Shown here: one piece after another, positions 21,608-31,984 of the stretch
How positions within the stretch are numbered: the first letter of the stretch is position 1
Layout: the number at the start of each line of letters is the position of its first letter
Assembly (NCBI GenBank): GCA_037102815.1
Contig: BTPP01000007.1
Coordinates: 1,054,001 to 1,118,000 of the forward strand
Direction: 5' to 3'
Source of the DNA: Neurospora intermedia
Taxonomy: Eukaryota > Ascomycota > Sordariomycetes > Sordariales > Sordariaceae
Length of the DNA: 64,000 nt
The notes under the pieces: model-generated
Seen by the model: the letters and a program-made list of their open reading frames with translations, nothing else
What the model was told of the DNA's origin: nothing
Databases searched by the model: none
Made by a program: the position numbers and the translations under genes

Positions 21608-24600
21608 TCAAAAGTAATTAGCCAAATCAATATGCCCATCCGTCTCCAACAGCGGAAACAGATTGAGCGCTCCAAACGTCTGATCCGCATCCGAGTCCAG
21701 CGAGCCGCCCATGATAGAGAACTCGGGTGTGCGAGGAAGGGACTCGGTCATGCCGAGAAAAGTACTGGTTGCTGCTGTTGATGTTGACTCGTGTCCGCCG
21801 AAAAAGTCAAAGTGGTGATTCATGTTGCTGCTGTTGTTGTGGTTGCTGTTGAAGCGGCTGACGATGGGGGAGAAGGCGGTAGATGATGGTGTGTGTGCAT
21901 GGGCGTGAGCATGGGGATGAGTATGGGGATGATAGGGATGATGATGATGATGGTGGTGGACGTAATTGTGATGATTGTGCGAGTTGTGGTGGGTTCCGGT
22001 GTGATATGATGATGGTTTGGGTGGTGGTGGTTGTTGTTGCTCTGGTTGTGTGTGAGTACTACCACCACCGAATTGTCCTCCTACCGAGGGGTTTGTGTGC
22101 TGGATGCTTCGTTGGTAGTGGGATTGTTGGTCGTACTGATGTTGATGGGAAGTGGGGGAGGTGTCTCTGAGATCTTCGTGGCTGTTGGTGATGTTGTGGT
22201 TGTCATTTGTAGTGTTGTCCCCGGAGTTTCGACGAGGTATAAGACCAAATAGTTGAGAAGAGCTCTCCGTTCTTCGAAGTCGGTCTTGCATCTCCCTCTT
22301 TTCTAAATAGGCCAAGGCCGTGTTGAGCAGGGACTTGGCGATAAGCGAGTACTGCACGGCGTGAGCATCGGCTTCGGCAAAGTACTCCAGCGCTGCGATG
22401 GAGGCACGGCAGTACTTTTCGATGATACGACCAAAGCCTCCCAGAAGACCTAGGCCCAAGACAAGCGAAGAGGCAAAGAGCCATGACCTAGATAGAGGGT
22501 TAAGATACATAAGAGCAAAATGATTCCAGGGTATAGGGGCCGAAGAAGATTGAGGAATATAACACGGAAACTTACACAATCACGGGCGCCCGCCGAGTCA
22601 TCAAACCTCTTTCAATCAGATCCTGGATCGGATCAACCATCAAACTAGCAGCATCAATGCAGGCATCCGCAAGTTTGGATTTGCCCGATGTCACCAGCCC
22701 ATCTCTTGCTGTGAATGCTTCCGCCGGATACCCCTCGGCCAGCCTTCGCCTCAGTTCAACCATGAGGAACGGCCTCGACACCAGAATCACTGCATAATAA
22801 TACGAGGCAAGCACCTGACAAGCTCCATTAACAACCATTGCCTCCGACCCCGCTGCCGTCAGTAGCGGCGTCTGTCTCGAAGGGCTTGGCCGTGGTCGCT
22901 CCTCATCAATCACCCGCTTCAGCCTTTGCAACCACCTAGCCGACCACTCCCTCAGCTCCCTCGAGATACCCTCCGTCAACTGCGGCGAGATTTTCCGCCG
23001 CGAGTACACTTCCAACACGATTCCCTCGATGATCAAAAAGATCTGCGCCGACCCGTTCAGCAGATAGTCCCCACTGAATTCCGGATCCGTCTGCTCTCTC
23101 CCTTCGCCGTCCACGGCGTGGTACAGCACCGTGCAGTCAACATCACTGGTCGCGGGTGGTCGGCCCATGGACGTGCTAAGGAACAGGTCCACCACCCGCA
23201 GGCTCTTCCACAGCCGGTCGCGCTGGCGGTGGATCTCGGGACTGAAGCGTGCATTAACCTCGGTGCGATGAATTCCGATGCTGAAGGCCGAGCGCGCGGC
23301 GATGCCAAAGAAGATGAATGCCCCGTTGATCTGGCACGCCCCTAGCATGTAGAGCGTGATGAGAAGGAAGGACTGCACCGAGGCTAGGCCGAGGTTGCCG
23401 CTTAGGTTGGCGAAGGCGAGGTCGCGGGCGTGATCGAAGTAGGCTTGGGCGATGCTTTCGGATTCGGGGAAGGAGGATTCCGGCACTCCTAACGGCTCGG
23501 ACCGGGGGGAAGAAGATGATTTGTTGTTGGTGTTGGTCTTTTGGAAAAGCAGCCCAATGGCGAGGACGAGGTAGAAGACGGCCGAAGTGGCGTCTCCTCC
23601 TGGTGGTGGTACGCCTCCAGTTCCTCCAGCTCCCATGAACGTCCTTGACTGACCAAGTTGCACCGCCCAAGAAGTAATATCCTCAATCAACTGCCTCGGC
23701 TGCTGTGCCTGGTCATCAAAGATATCAATGATCCCGGCCGTGCTTTGAAAGTACGCCGTAACAGCCGATTCAATGATGGAGGTTTGGACGAGAGGAGGTC
23801 CTCCACGCCCACCACCACTATATCCATCACCACCACCACCACCACCACGACCAATGCCACCACCATATCCACCACCATCACCACCAGGAAAAACACCACC
23901 AGCAGCAGCACCACCACCACCAGATGCCCTAGGGTAATACGCAGCGTTGTTGTTCTCCAAAGCCGAGTACCCGCTATTCTCAGGCGCAAAAGCATCGGGA
24001 TCAATGCGCGAGGTGATCAGTCTCTGGACGGTGCGGAAGAAGGAGAGCGGGGCGCAGTCGCCGATGAAGATGAGTTTCCCTTGAGGGTCGACGAGGAGAC
24101 GGCCTTCGCGGGGGACTTCGGTTTCTTCGTTGTGGGCTTCTGCCCCTGGACCAGGTTCTCGTGATGGTGGTGGTGGTTGTTGTTGTTGTTCTTCTTGCTG
24201 TCCATCTTCCTGTTGCTGAACAACATCGTGCTGGTTCTCTTGATGCTGCCGCCCCTGCCGTGACTGTGACTGTGACTGTGACTGTGACTGTGACTGCCCT
24301 ACGTTGCCTACTACGCTGCCTCCAGTGACTGCCCCTGGCAGAGATCTCCGGCTTAGAATTTCCGACTCTTTTGTCACGACCGGCGGCGTCTCTTTGCTGC
24401 TGCTGTTGCTGCTTCTGCTCGAGGCCCGGGCTTGTGAAGTGGAGGCCGCTGGTGCTGGATGAACAGCATGACCCGTCCGAGATGAGCATGTTGGCTGTGG
24501 TGATGCCGAATGCGCACCACCTCCATCTCCATCTGCTTCAGATGGCTCTTGATGTCCTTCCTGTCCTCCCTGTTCCCCCACCTCCTGTAGTCCCCCCAAC

Positions 24601-24848
24601 CTGCTCGCCCTCGCCCTCGCCCTCCGTTGTCTCGGAGGCGAATAAACGCACAACGAAGGACGTTTCCGGCTCACACAGTAACCGCATGGCGTGGCGCCGT
24701 TGCACTTGACCTTGCGGCGTTTGCAAACGTCACAGGCGTTGGCCACGCGCGGGCGTGGGGACGGTAGGAGGCCATGTCCGTGGTCGGAGGAGACGGGGGA
24801 GGCAACTCGAGCTTCCATCGATCCAGGTCCCGATTCCCAGGGCCTCAT
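21608..24848 (-). CDS. Zn(II)2Cys6 transcription factor with fungal regulatory domain and His-rich tail
   Basis: Exons 22576-24848 and 21608-22487 are joined over an 88-nt intron (GTAAGT donor, CTTAAC branch, ATCTAG acceptor), giving 1050 residues. The binuclear zinc cluster is exact: C39-X2-C42-X6-C49-X5-C55-X2-C58-X8-C67. A disordered segment with Gln, His, Ser and Gly runs follows. Next comes the fungal-specific regulatory domain, recognised by GACQINGAFIFFGIAARSAF, IGIHRTEVNARFSPE and the GRPPATSDVDC signature. After the intron, a hydrophobic helix (SWLFASSLVLGLGLLGGFG) and a helical segment lead to a C-terminal tail very rich in His, Asn and Gln, with a run of seven His. It is a nuclear regulator. 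The target genes are unknown and nothing adjacent looks like a co-regulated cluster. Confidence 0.88.
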
Positions 24849-25519
24849 CCCATTGATGTGTGGCTATGTTCAGCGCCTTTTGTGGTTGTGTTGGTGGTGG
24901 ATTCCATTAAAGTGGTTGGTTTCTAGAAGTGGAAATCGCGCCAAAAATGTGGACTTGGTGCATGCTCTCCTCTTTTAGGGCTACTGAAGACAGGTTGCAC
25001 TTGAACAACAATCATAACAACAACAACAACGACGACAACAACAGCACTTGTCTGATGTAATTCTCAGTAATTTTCTTTGTTCTCTACCACTGACAATTGT
25101 CTGTCTGTGCTTCTGTGTCTCTCTACCTATGGATGCAATTAATTAATCCGCAGTTGAGAAAGGAAAGCAAAAAGCTACCCGACCGAAGCTCATGGACCAA
25201 AATAGGTACCAGTTCTCTGCTTGAGATCTTAATCCATGACAAACACCCCTTCTTTCTCATCTCGCTCTCCTTCAAACAACCCCTTGTCGACTTTCCCACA
25301 TATCCTTTTTAACCCCTTTACCAAAGCCATTAACAAAAGCAAATGACTTGAAAGCAATCAGGGTATCATGAACTCCAAAGGAAGCCCATACAAACTCCAT
25401 GCATGCAGACATCCACGCATCCATCCAATCCCTTACAAAATTCCAACAAGCAAGAAGACAAACCGAAGCACCCAGCAAAATCAGATTCTCCCTGATTCAG
25501 CTTGACCTGACGTCCTTCT
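24849..25519. other. Spacer upstream of the zinc-cluster gene
   Basis: About 670 bases that contain the promoter of the zinc-cluster gene and the 3' UTR of the lysine-rich gene, both read on the minus strand. A short AACAAC/GACAAC repeat lies at about 25010-25040. No gene is seen. Confidence 0.6.
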
Positions 25520-27892
25520 TCACAACATCTTGAACAAATCATCAGCATACTTGACGCACAACCGTCCCTTGATCTCCGCCGTCTTCGCATCCATTGCGGC
25601 ATTCAAATCCTCCGTGAATCCCTTCAGCAACTTGTCCTGATTCTTGCGAGCCTCCGCAATGACAGCAGTGCCGGTAACCTTGGCAGCACCAGTACCCGAA
25701 GCCGGCGTCTCACGATGATGGCTACTGACGGTCCTCTTCCCAAGCTTGGGAAGCGGAATCGGCGTGACGCTGTGACCATATGCCCGAGGACCAACGGTTG
25801 TAGCGCGGACTGAGCGAGCCAGGCGATCAGCCCGGCCAACGGGCGAAGAATCAGGGCTGCCGTTGATGTGGTGGTCATTGTGGTCGGCCTGAACCTGGGC
25901 TTCACCTCTGACATTGGGCGTGCTGAGCTTGTTGACGTCCATCGAAATCCGTTTCAGGGCATTGAACAAGATGTCCTGACGTATAGAGGCACGGAGCTCG
26001 TTGGCTTGAATGCGCTGCTCCAGGGCGGCGAGGTTCTGTTTGATGGTAAACAATTCACCTTGGAAGGTCTCGGAGTGAAATGAGAGATTGTTGTTAAACT
26101 TGACGACTTGCTTGGCAATGGAGAGCAGGGGATTGGTGGTCATGGTAGCAGCGACGTCGGAGGCGGTCATGGTCGCGGCGGTGTCCTCCTGCTCGGGCTC
26201 GATCTCTGGCTCCTGAGGCTTCGGTTCGGTGGAACCCCCCTCTGCCTTGCCGTCTTTCTTGGTCACTTGTGCTTCAGGTGCGGGCGAAGACTGGGTCGCA
26301 GCAGCTGTATCGGCAACCTGGTCACTCTTCGTGGACTGCTCAGGGTGGGTGACATAGATGGTGGGAGCGACAATCTCGTCGATCTCGATGATCTGGTGCT
26401 CCTCAACCTCGTCTTGGGTCTTCTTAGCCTTGCGGCCCTTCTTGCTCTTCTTCTTCTTGAGAGTAGAGGTGGGTTCGTCGACGATCTCCGTAACTTCATG
26501 CTCAGCAATGAGTTCCTTCATATCCTTGGGTGCCGAAACAGTCTCAGAAGCACCGCGGTACTCAGCGTCGTCAAGCTGCATGAGTTGCAAGTCCACCTCG
26601 GCTTGCGTGGTCTCGCCAACCATCGTGGTATCGTCGACTGGTGTCGTCACATCAAGGTCCATGGCGTTCCCGTGCTCCTCCTCGATACTGGTCTTCTTGG
26701 CCTTCTTATGTTTGGTTTTCTTCGCCTTCTTAGGGGTAGAGGCGGTGATGGACTCATCGTCGCCCAAGGCATTGGATTCTTCGAGGCGCCGCTTCTTGTC
26801 CTTCTTGGACTTTTTGCTCTTTCTCGGAGCAGTCTCAGCGGCTGAATCTCCGTGCTGCTCATCCTTGATGATAGTGGTCATCTCAACCTCTGACTCTTCG
26901 CCATTAGCAACGCCTCGATTGCCAACCGCAGGGCTGACGACGACATGCTCTTTCACATGGTGCATCTCGGTATCTCCGTGCTCGTCGTCGCTGTCGTTCT
27001 TTCCCATCACGCGATCCAGAATCTCATCAACGTCAGCCGGGGTGAGCGGATCAACTTCTGTTCCAACTTCAGCCCTGAAGGGAGTGCCGAGCTTGGGGGC
27101 AGCCGGAAAACCCTTGGTTGTCTGCAACGGGACCGGGGTGCATTTGTTCGACTTGGTGGGCGGAAAGTTGTTCGGCGAATAGTCGTACTGCATCGTCCTG
27201 GGAATCGGTCCGGGAGTCTTGAAGTTAAGAGGCGAAGTAGGCGGGAACTTCTGGTCCAGAGTGTAGTTCAAGACGGGAGTCAACTTTTGGAGCTTGTGAG
27301 GCGACCTGGCTTGCGAAGTGATGTTCTTCTCATCTCTAGCATTGATGCTGTTGACCAGTGACATCAGGGCAGCAGGATTCTCGACCTGAAGCTGGGAGCT
27401 TGGAGAGGGTGAAGCGGACCTCTTCGCATGCTCATAGAGAGGGTTTCGCGGAAGTGGGATGTGGCTGTCTGAACGAAGTGGAACGTTTTCCTTGGTCACT
27501 TCAGACTTTGCGGAGACCGGCGACTGCAAAGGAGTCGAATAATGCTCGTCTGCGACAGAGCCATCAGGTGCGACGGCCTCTTGGAGGACAGTAGCCATGG
27601 AAAAAGTCGGGCTTACAGGCTCCTGCTTGATCTTGACCATCTCTTCCTCTTGAGAATCAATCTCTTCGACGGTGACGACAGTCTCACCCTTGGCAGAAGT
27701 GGTAGGGCTCTCAGCGCGAGCCTTGGTCTTCTTCTTACCCTTGCTCTTCTTCTTTTTCTTCTCAGAAACGTGGACGCTCTGGCTCGGCTTGCTGTCGGGT
27801 GTCGACCTCTTACCCTCAGGCGATTTAGCGACCTGCTTCTTCTTTTTCTTCGTCACAGCATCTGTGAGCCAGTCAGGCTTATGAGGGGCCAT
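25520..27892 (-). CDS. Lysine-rich, largely disordered protein of unknown function
   Basis: A single exon of 790 residues that begins MAPHKPDWLTDAVTKKKKKQ. The reading frame stays open for another 121 codons upstream but contains no ATG there, so ATG 27892 is the only possible start. Several Lys blocks (KKKKK, EKKKKKSKGKKKTK, APRKSKKSKKDKKRR, KKAKKTKHKKAKKT, LKKKKSKKGRKAKK) alternate with acidic segments. Multiple candidate nuclear or nucleolar localisation signals are therefore present. The C-terminal 200 residues differ: LLSIAKQVVKFNNNLSFH through RISMDVNKL reads as a coiled coil, and the end (AAMDAKTAEIKGRLCVKYAD, then DLFKML) looks like a conserved helix. I do not recognise a family. A chromatin or nucleolar role is only a guess from composition. 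Confidence 0.8.
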   Translation of the reverse strand: MAPHKPDWLTDAVTKKKKKQVAKSPEGKRSTPDSKPSQSVHVSEKKKKKSKGKKKTKARAESPTTSAKGETVVTVEEIDSQEEEMVKIKQEPVSPTFSMATVLQEAVAPDGSVADEHYSTPLQSPVSAKSEVTKENVPLRSDSHIPLPRNPLYEHAKRSASPSPSSQLQVENPAALMSLVNSINARDEKNITSQARSPHKLQKLTPVLNYTLDQKFPPTSPLNFKTPGPIPRTMQYDYSPNNFPPTKSNKCTPVPLQTTKGFPAAPKLGTPFRAEVGTEVDPLTPADVDEILDRVMGKNDSDDEHGDTEMHHVKEHVVVSPAVGNRGVANGEESEVEMTTIIKDEQHGDSAAETAPRKSKKSKKDKKRRLEESNALGDDESITASTPKKAKKTKHKKAKKTSIEEEHGNAMDLDVTTPVDDTTMVGETTQAEVDLQLMQLDDAEYRGASETVSAPKDMKELIAEHEVTEIVDEPTSTLKKKKSKKGRKAKKTQDEVEEHQIIEIDEIVAPTIYVTHPEQSTKSDQVADTAAATQSSPAPEAQVTKKDGKAEGGSTEPKPQEPEIEPEQEDTAATMTASDVAATMTTNPLLSIAKQVVKFNNNLSFHSETFQGELFTIKQNLAALEQRIQANELRASIRQDILFNALKRISMDVNKLSTPNVRGEAQVQADHNDHHINGSPDSSPVGRADRLARSVRATTVGPRAYGHSVTPIPLPKLGKRTVSSHHRETPASGTGAAKVTGTAVIAEARKNQDKLLKGFTEDLNAAMDAKTAEIKGRLCVKYADDLFKML

Positions 27893-28983
27893 TATGTGAG
27901 CCAAGCGCGAGATCAGCTTGAGGGAGTGACGATTGGGTGAATGTAGGAGAATGGAGAGATGCGCCTGGTTCGTGCTTCTCAGGGCTCTGATGGAAGAGTC
28001 AAAGAAGGCTTCGTGGGCAAAAGACCAAGGAGATAATTGTTGAGAGAGAAGTTGTCTTGACGTAGTTGTCAATGTGGTGGTGGTGGAAGGCTGATGTTTT
28101 GGATAACCCGTGTGGAAGTAGGGTGGTGACGGGCGGGGGGAGATGGAGGATGGAAGGAGTAAGAGCGGGAAGGAGGGGGGAAGGTGGAAGGGTTGGTCCA
28201 AGGATTGGAAGTGAAAGTGAATGTGGAAGGTACGGCGTCTCCCAGTGCCGGCCAACTTGGTGTCTGCCTGCCGGTTTGTGGACCATTCACCAGCAGGCGC
28301 TCTTCCACTTGAAAGGTTCGTCAGTCACCCCGAGTTCAGATTGGAATTACCGTGTTTGCCGGGTAACGATGGTAAATATTCTGGGTCGGTACCTTCCCCT
28401 AGGTAGTGAAGCAGGTCACTTGACAAGAGATAATACTCAGCCTCTTCTTACGTACCTAGTCACTCCCCGTCATAACTGCCAGATGTTAGTCATAGAACAC
28501 TGGTTGATTACTGGGTATTTACACAAGATGAACGAGCTGTTGCTGATGTTTTCCATTCCAGCATTTCCGGAAATTGGAGTCCGAAATATCAAAGATCATC
28601 CGAGTACATACAGGCCGCGCCCACATAACTACGTCGACATTCCAAAGTTGAGATCCCAAGGCACGTTCTCACCTCGTGTGAAGGTTTCGATATTCCCGCT
28701 ACGGTTGTTTCAAGTTTGGGTTCTTTGTGTTCCGGTCATCTTTCACTTGCTTCCAGCATGCACGTTTCCCAAGAACATGACCAATTGAACAAGTATAATG
28801 TCTGAATTTTGTATAAGCCAAACCTAGCCCAACCCGCTACCGAAAACGCCTGCAATGATGATAACTACAAATGGTATATGTAAACTGCCGGCTTGATCTC
28901 GGTGCAACCCCAACTGTGACCGCTCTGCCACCTTTGGCAAGAAAATAGATAAACGCTTGATATGTTTGTACGTTTTCTCCTGC
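27893..28983. other. Spacer upstream of the lysine-rich gene
   Basis: About 1.1 kb. The part next to the lysine-rich gene (to about 28280) is purine-rich on the plus strand, which is a pyrimidine-rich leader for the minus-strand gene. The rest should hold that promoter and the GH76 3' UTR. No gene is seen. Confidence 0.6.
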
Positions 28984-30647
28984 TTAGTTCTGACTTCTCA
29001 CCTCGCCTATCCCAGTCGCCAAAAAGAAGTACGTTCCCAGGATAGAGCACACCACAAAGGCAGTAAGCACTCCTGCGCCCGCCTTGTCTCTCTCGGTAAG
29101 CTCCGACATCGACATGACCGTCGCAGGCGTCTCTCCCGCATTGGGGTTGCCGCGACTCTGACCACCGGTGTTGTTGGTAACCAGAGGCTTGACGGCCTCG
29201 TGCTCCTCCGTGATCAGATACGTCGTGAAGGCGGCAAGGGCGCTCATCTCCTGACCGGCGGGGCCGTTGCTCACGTCACCGTCGTACTTTCCGACATTCC
29301 AACGGTAACCGCATGTGCCGTCAGGCAAACAGCTGTCGATAACACCCTCGATGTTGGTCTTGAAGGCCTTGACTATAGGCTCGCGAACGAGATCAGGCGC
29401 CATGAGGGCGGCCGTGGCCAAGGAGCGAAGGAGGTAGCCCTTGAAGGAATGCTGATCGATGTTGCAGAGAAGCCTGTCCGAGAGCTCGCAGGCGCGTTCA
29501 ACCAAGATGCCCTTGGGGAAAAAGAACTCGAGGGTTCGGTTGACGAGTCCACTAAGGGGCTTTCCCCACTGTTCAGCATCTTCTGTCTGTGGTGTTGAGG
29601 CTATGTTAGCTACCAAAGTCCTGGTTATTCGGTCATTGGCCAAAAAAGCTTACCATGTTGTACATGATGGCGACACCATGAATGATGATGGCTGCGTTAG
29701 CTGACCATTGGACCTTGTTGATGTCTGTGCAGTTTTGGGGGACATGACCACCGTCGTAGATGTTCCAGTTCTTATCGATATAACCGACGTCTCTGATCCA
29801 GTTGAAAGTCTTCTCAGCCCATTTGGAGTAGGTGCTGTTGTCGGTATAGCGTGCCAGTCTTGCGCCGAGGTTGAAGAAACAGGCATTGGCGATGGTATTC
29901 TGCGCCATGTTAGTCACATACAGCAGCTTAAAGTGAAGCCCGTAGCCAACCCAAATTTACCTTGTAATCATATCCAGCATTGGAGGGGTAGATCTGCCAG
30001 CGCAAACCTCCGCCGCATTCGTCGTCGTGGCGGTCGGGGGCAGCTTGCGTGTTGAAGACGGCCTGGGCCATCTCAAGCCAATCAGCCTCGCCGGGGACCA
30101 AAGGGAAGTTGACTTCGGCAGCAAGCATGGCAGACATTCCCCAGAAGCCCTGGTCATCGTTACCGAGAGAGGCAGTCCAGTTGGGTGACATGAAGCTGTT
30201 CTGAGGCGCATCGGCTTGGAAAACGATAGATTGCTGGGTTACGGCATTGTATGTGCTGTCGCCAGTGTAATGCCAGTAGTCGATGAAGGTCCCCCACATG
30301 GCACCAGCCTCCCACCAGTAGTATGATCCATCGGGCGGGGGACCAGGAAGAATACCGATGGTTTGCCCAGGTTGGTTGCCAGTGTAGTAAGATATCAGAT
30401 GCTTTGCGATGGTCTTTGCGGCGGATTTCACGGATGCTGTTCTCGGGGATTAGCTACCCGTCGTCTGGTGAAGAAACCTGGGTTAGTACTGACCAGTCTT
30501 GTTCAGGTCAACCTCGAATGTTGACTGTCCTGTAGTTGTTGTTGCTGTAGTAGTAGTAGCTGTTGATGTTGTTGTTGCGCCGTATACACTGCTAGCGGCA
30601 GCGAGCAGCAACGGTGCTACGCCAGCGATCCTGGTGGTAAAAAGCAT
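28984..30647 (-). CDS. GH76 mannan endo-1,6-alpha-mannosidase, Dfg5/Dcw1 type
   Basis: Four exons, 30494-30647, 29961-30436, 29654-29899 and 28984-29586, give 492 residues; the introns are 57, 61 and 67 nt. The protein has a signal peptide (MLFTTRIAGVAPLLLAAASS), a Thr-rich linker, then the GH76 (alpha/alpha)6 barrel with GAMWGTFIDYWHYTGD and the catalytic pair in SLGNDDQGFWGMSAM (Asp 145 and 146). DDECGGGLRWQIYPSN and NTIANACFFNLGARLA are further family blocks. The end carries a hydrophobic segment (VLTAFVVCSILGTYFFLATG) with a short polar tail, either a GPI signal or a membrane anchor. Dfg5/Dcw1 enzymes are thought to cross-link GPI proteins into the fungal wall. The ATG is placed directly before the signal peptide. 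Intron 1 is odd: its donor is GTCAGT, overlapped by an ACTAAC word. Confidence 0.92.
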
Positions 30648-31094
30648 AGCGAGTTCGAGACTTGATCCTATTCCAATTCCATCCACGCGTTTGTTTGCAC
30701 GACCAATGATATGACGTTATTGAATCGATATTATTGTATGAATGTTTGCGTAGGTACGTAAGGTAGATGCCGATTTACAGAAACAAATGCATGGGGAAGC
30801 TGATTTGGTGAGCGAGGGACAAGCGTTGGGAAAGCCAGAAAGAAAGGCAAAGGGGTCTCAGATTGGCGTTGGTCGGGATTGATGGAACTCCCTGTAGCCT
30901 TGTATGGGTTGTGACCTCCACTCTGTAATTTGAAATGATCGTGGTCCGAGGCGGCGGCGGCGATGATGGCGGCGATGAGGGAGACCACGAGCGGTTTAAC
31001 GGCTGAAGAAGAAAATAATAACAACAACAACAACCACCCGTCTCCTCCTCAGCCCTTCCTCTTCGCTCCTCGTGAAGGTTCCCGTCAAGTGACG

Positions 31095-31110
31095 CCCCCC
31101 CCCCCCCCCC
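31095..31110 (+). repeat. 16-base C run
   Basis: Uninterrupted C tract about 450 bases upstream of the GH76 start (G tract on that gene's strand). Runs of this kind can form G-quadruplex or triplex structure and are prone to length error in assembly. Confidence 0.8.
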
Positions 31111-31440
31111 AGTTCTCCCCGGGCTGACCTGACGTAAGGAAAAACCGTGTTGCCTGGATCTGGAGTGCATCGTCAAAGGGGGCCGAAAGGGGCGCTCATG
31201 CTAGGCAGGGATTGGCTGGGCTGCTGGTTTGCGAGAGAAAGGGGAACGAATTGGGCGAACATTATATGCTCCACTTATGAAAGCGACCAATAAGAGGGAC
31301 AGCCGTTCCAAGCCAACGCCTGGGGTAGTATGGGAAGGATCGGACGGATGCAATGCGCGCCCTAGTGTACTGCAATGTCCTGGGCAAGCAAGTGCAATCC
31401 CTTGATGTCCAGTTCCTTTTCGGCCATGGGATCCATCTAA

Positions 31441-31443
<3 letters not shown>

Positions 31444-31482
<39 letters not shown>
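31444..31482 (+). repeat. 39-base T run
   Basis: Uninterrupted T tract in the GH76-cox23 spacer. A retroposed poly(A) tail on the minus strand is possible, but no coding body or target-site duplication was recognised beside it. Confidence 0.85.
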
Positions 31483-31483
<1 letters not shown>

Positions 31484-31681
31484 ACTTTCATTGCCTGCAG
31501 GCTGTCAGGTCACTGTGTTCCTGAGTTTTGTGCATCAGGTCACTGCACGAAACGAAGATTTGAAAAGGTGTGACAGCAATTGAAACAATGGAACGAAGCT
31601 GGAGCATCCCACCTATTGTGTACATGGCAATGCAAACAAGGCTCTACACACTGCCCATCACGATGATCAAATTCCACTTAT

Positions 31682-31984
31682 TTGGTCCGTGTTTCCTGTT
31701 TGTTTCTTCCACTTCTTGTGTTGATCTCTCTTGCTGCCGATGGTTGCCTGTTGCCTGTTGATGGCCGCCTTTTCACCCCTTTCAGACCCTTTACCTCTCT
31801 CCCCGCCCTCTCCCTCAACGGGAGCCTCGGCCAGGTGCTTGTCTCCAATGGAAGTCAGGTTGTCTTCATCGGCCCATGTGAGACCCTGTTCCTGCTCAAT
31901 GGGAAATGGGAAATGTCCGAGACCCCCCTCCCCCACTTCAGACTCCGCCTCAACGTGCGCGACATCGACCAGGCGGGATTGTAG
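31682..31984 (+). CDS. Candidate coding exon or gene remnant with strong codon bias
   Basis: This plus-strand frame is open from 31667 to the stop at 31982-31984. From about 31793 onward nearly every codon ends in C or G (for example SLPALSLNGSLGQV and SETPLPHFRLRLNVRDIDQ), the pattern of real genes in this window and unlike the spacers around it. The first part encodes a hydrophobic stretch (CLFLPLLVLISLAADG) resembling a signal peptide, but no in-frame ATG or upstream acceptor supplies a start. After the stop, an AAACTAAC word and a TTACAG at about 32032 suggest splice signals, and a second open frame runs on to about 32170, but I could not join them in phase. It may be a missed small gene, a decayed gene or chance. 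No family is recognised. Confidence 0.3.
   Translation: MVRVSCLFLPLLVLISLAADGCLLPVDGRLFTPFRPFTSLPALSLNGSLGQVLVSNGSQVVFIGPCETLFLLNGKWEMSETPLPHFRLRLNVRDIDQAGL

Noticed and set aside
26108-27182. Plus-strand open frames of 245 and 274 residues
   Set aside because: These are antisense to the lysine-rich gene; Lys/Glu codons read backwards as Leu/Phe/Ser runs.
27893-28255. In-frame N-terminal extension of the lysine-rich protein
   Set aside because: The frame is open but contains no ATG, and its composition changes to Leu/Pro/His-rich leader-like sequence.
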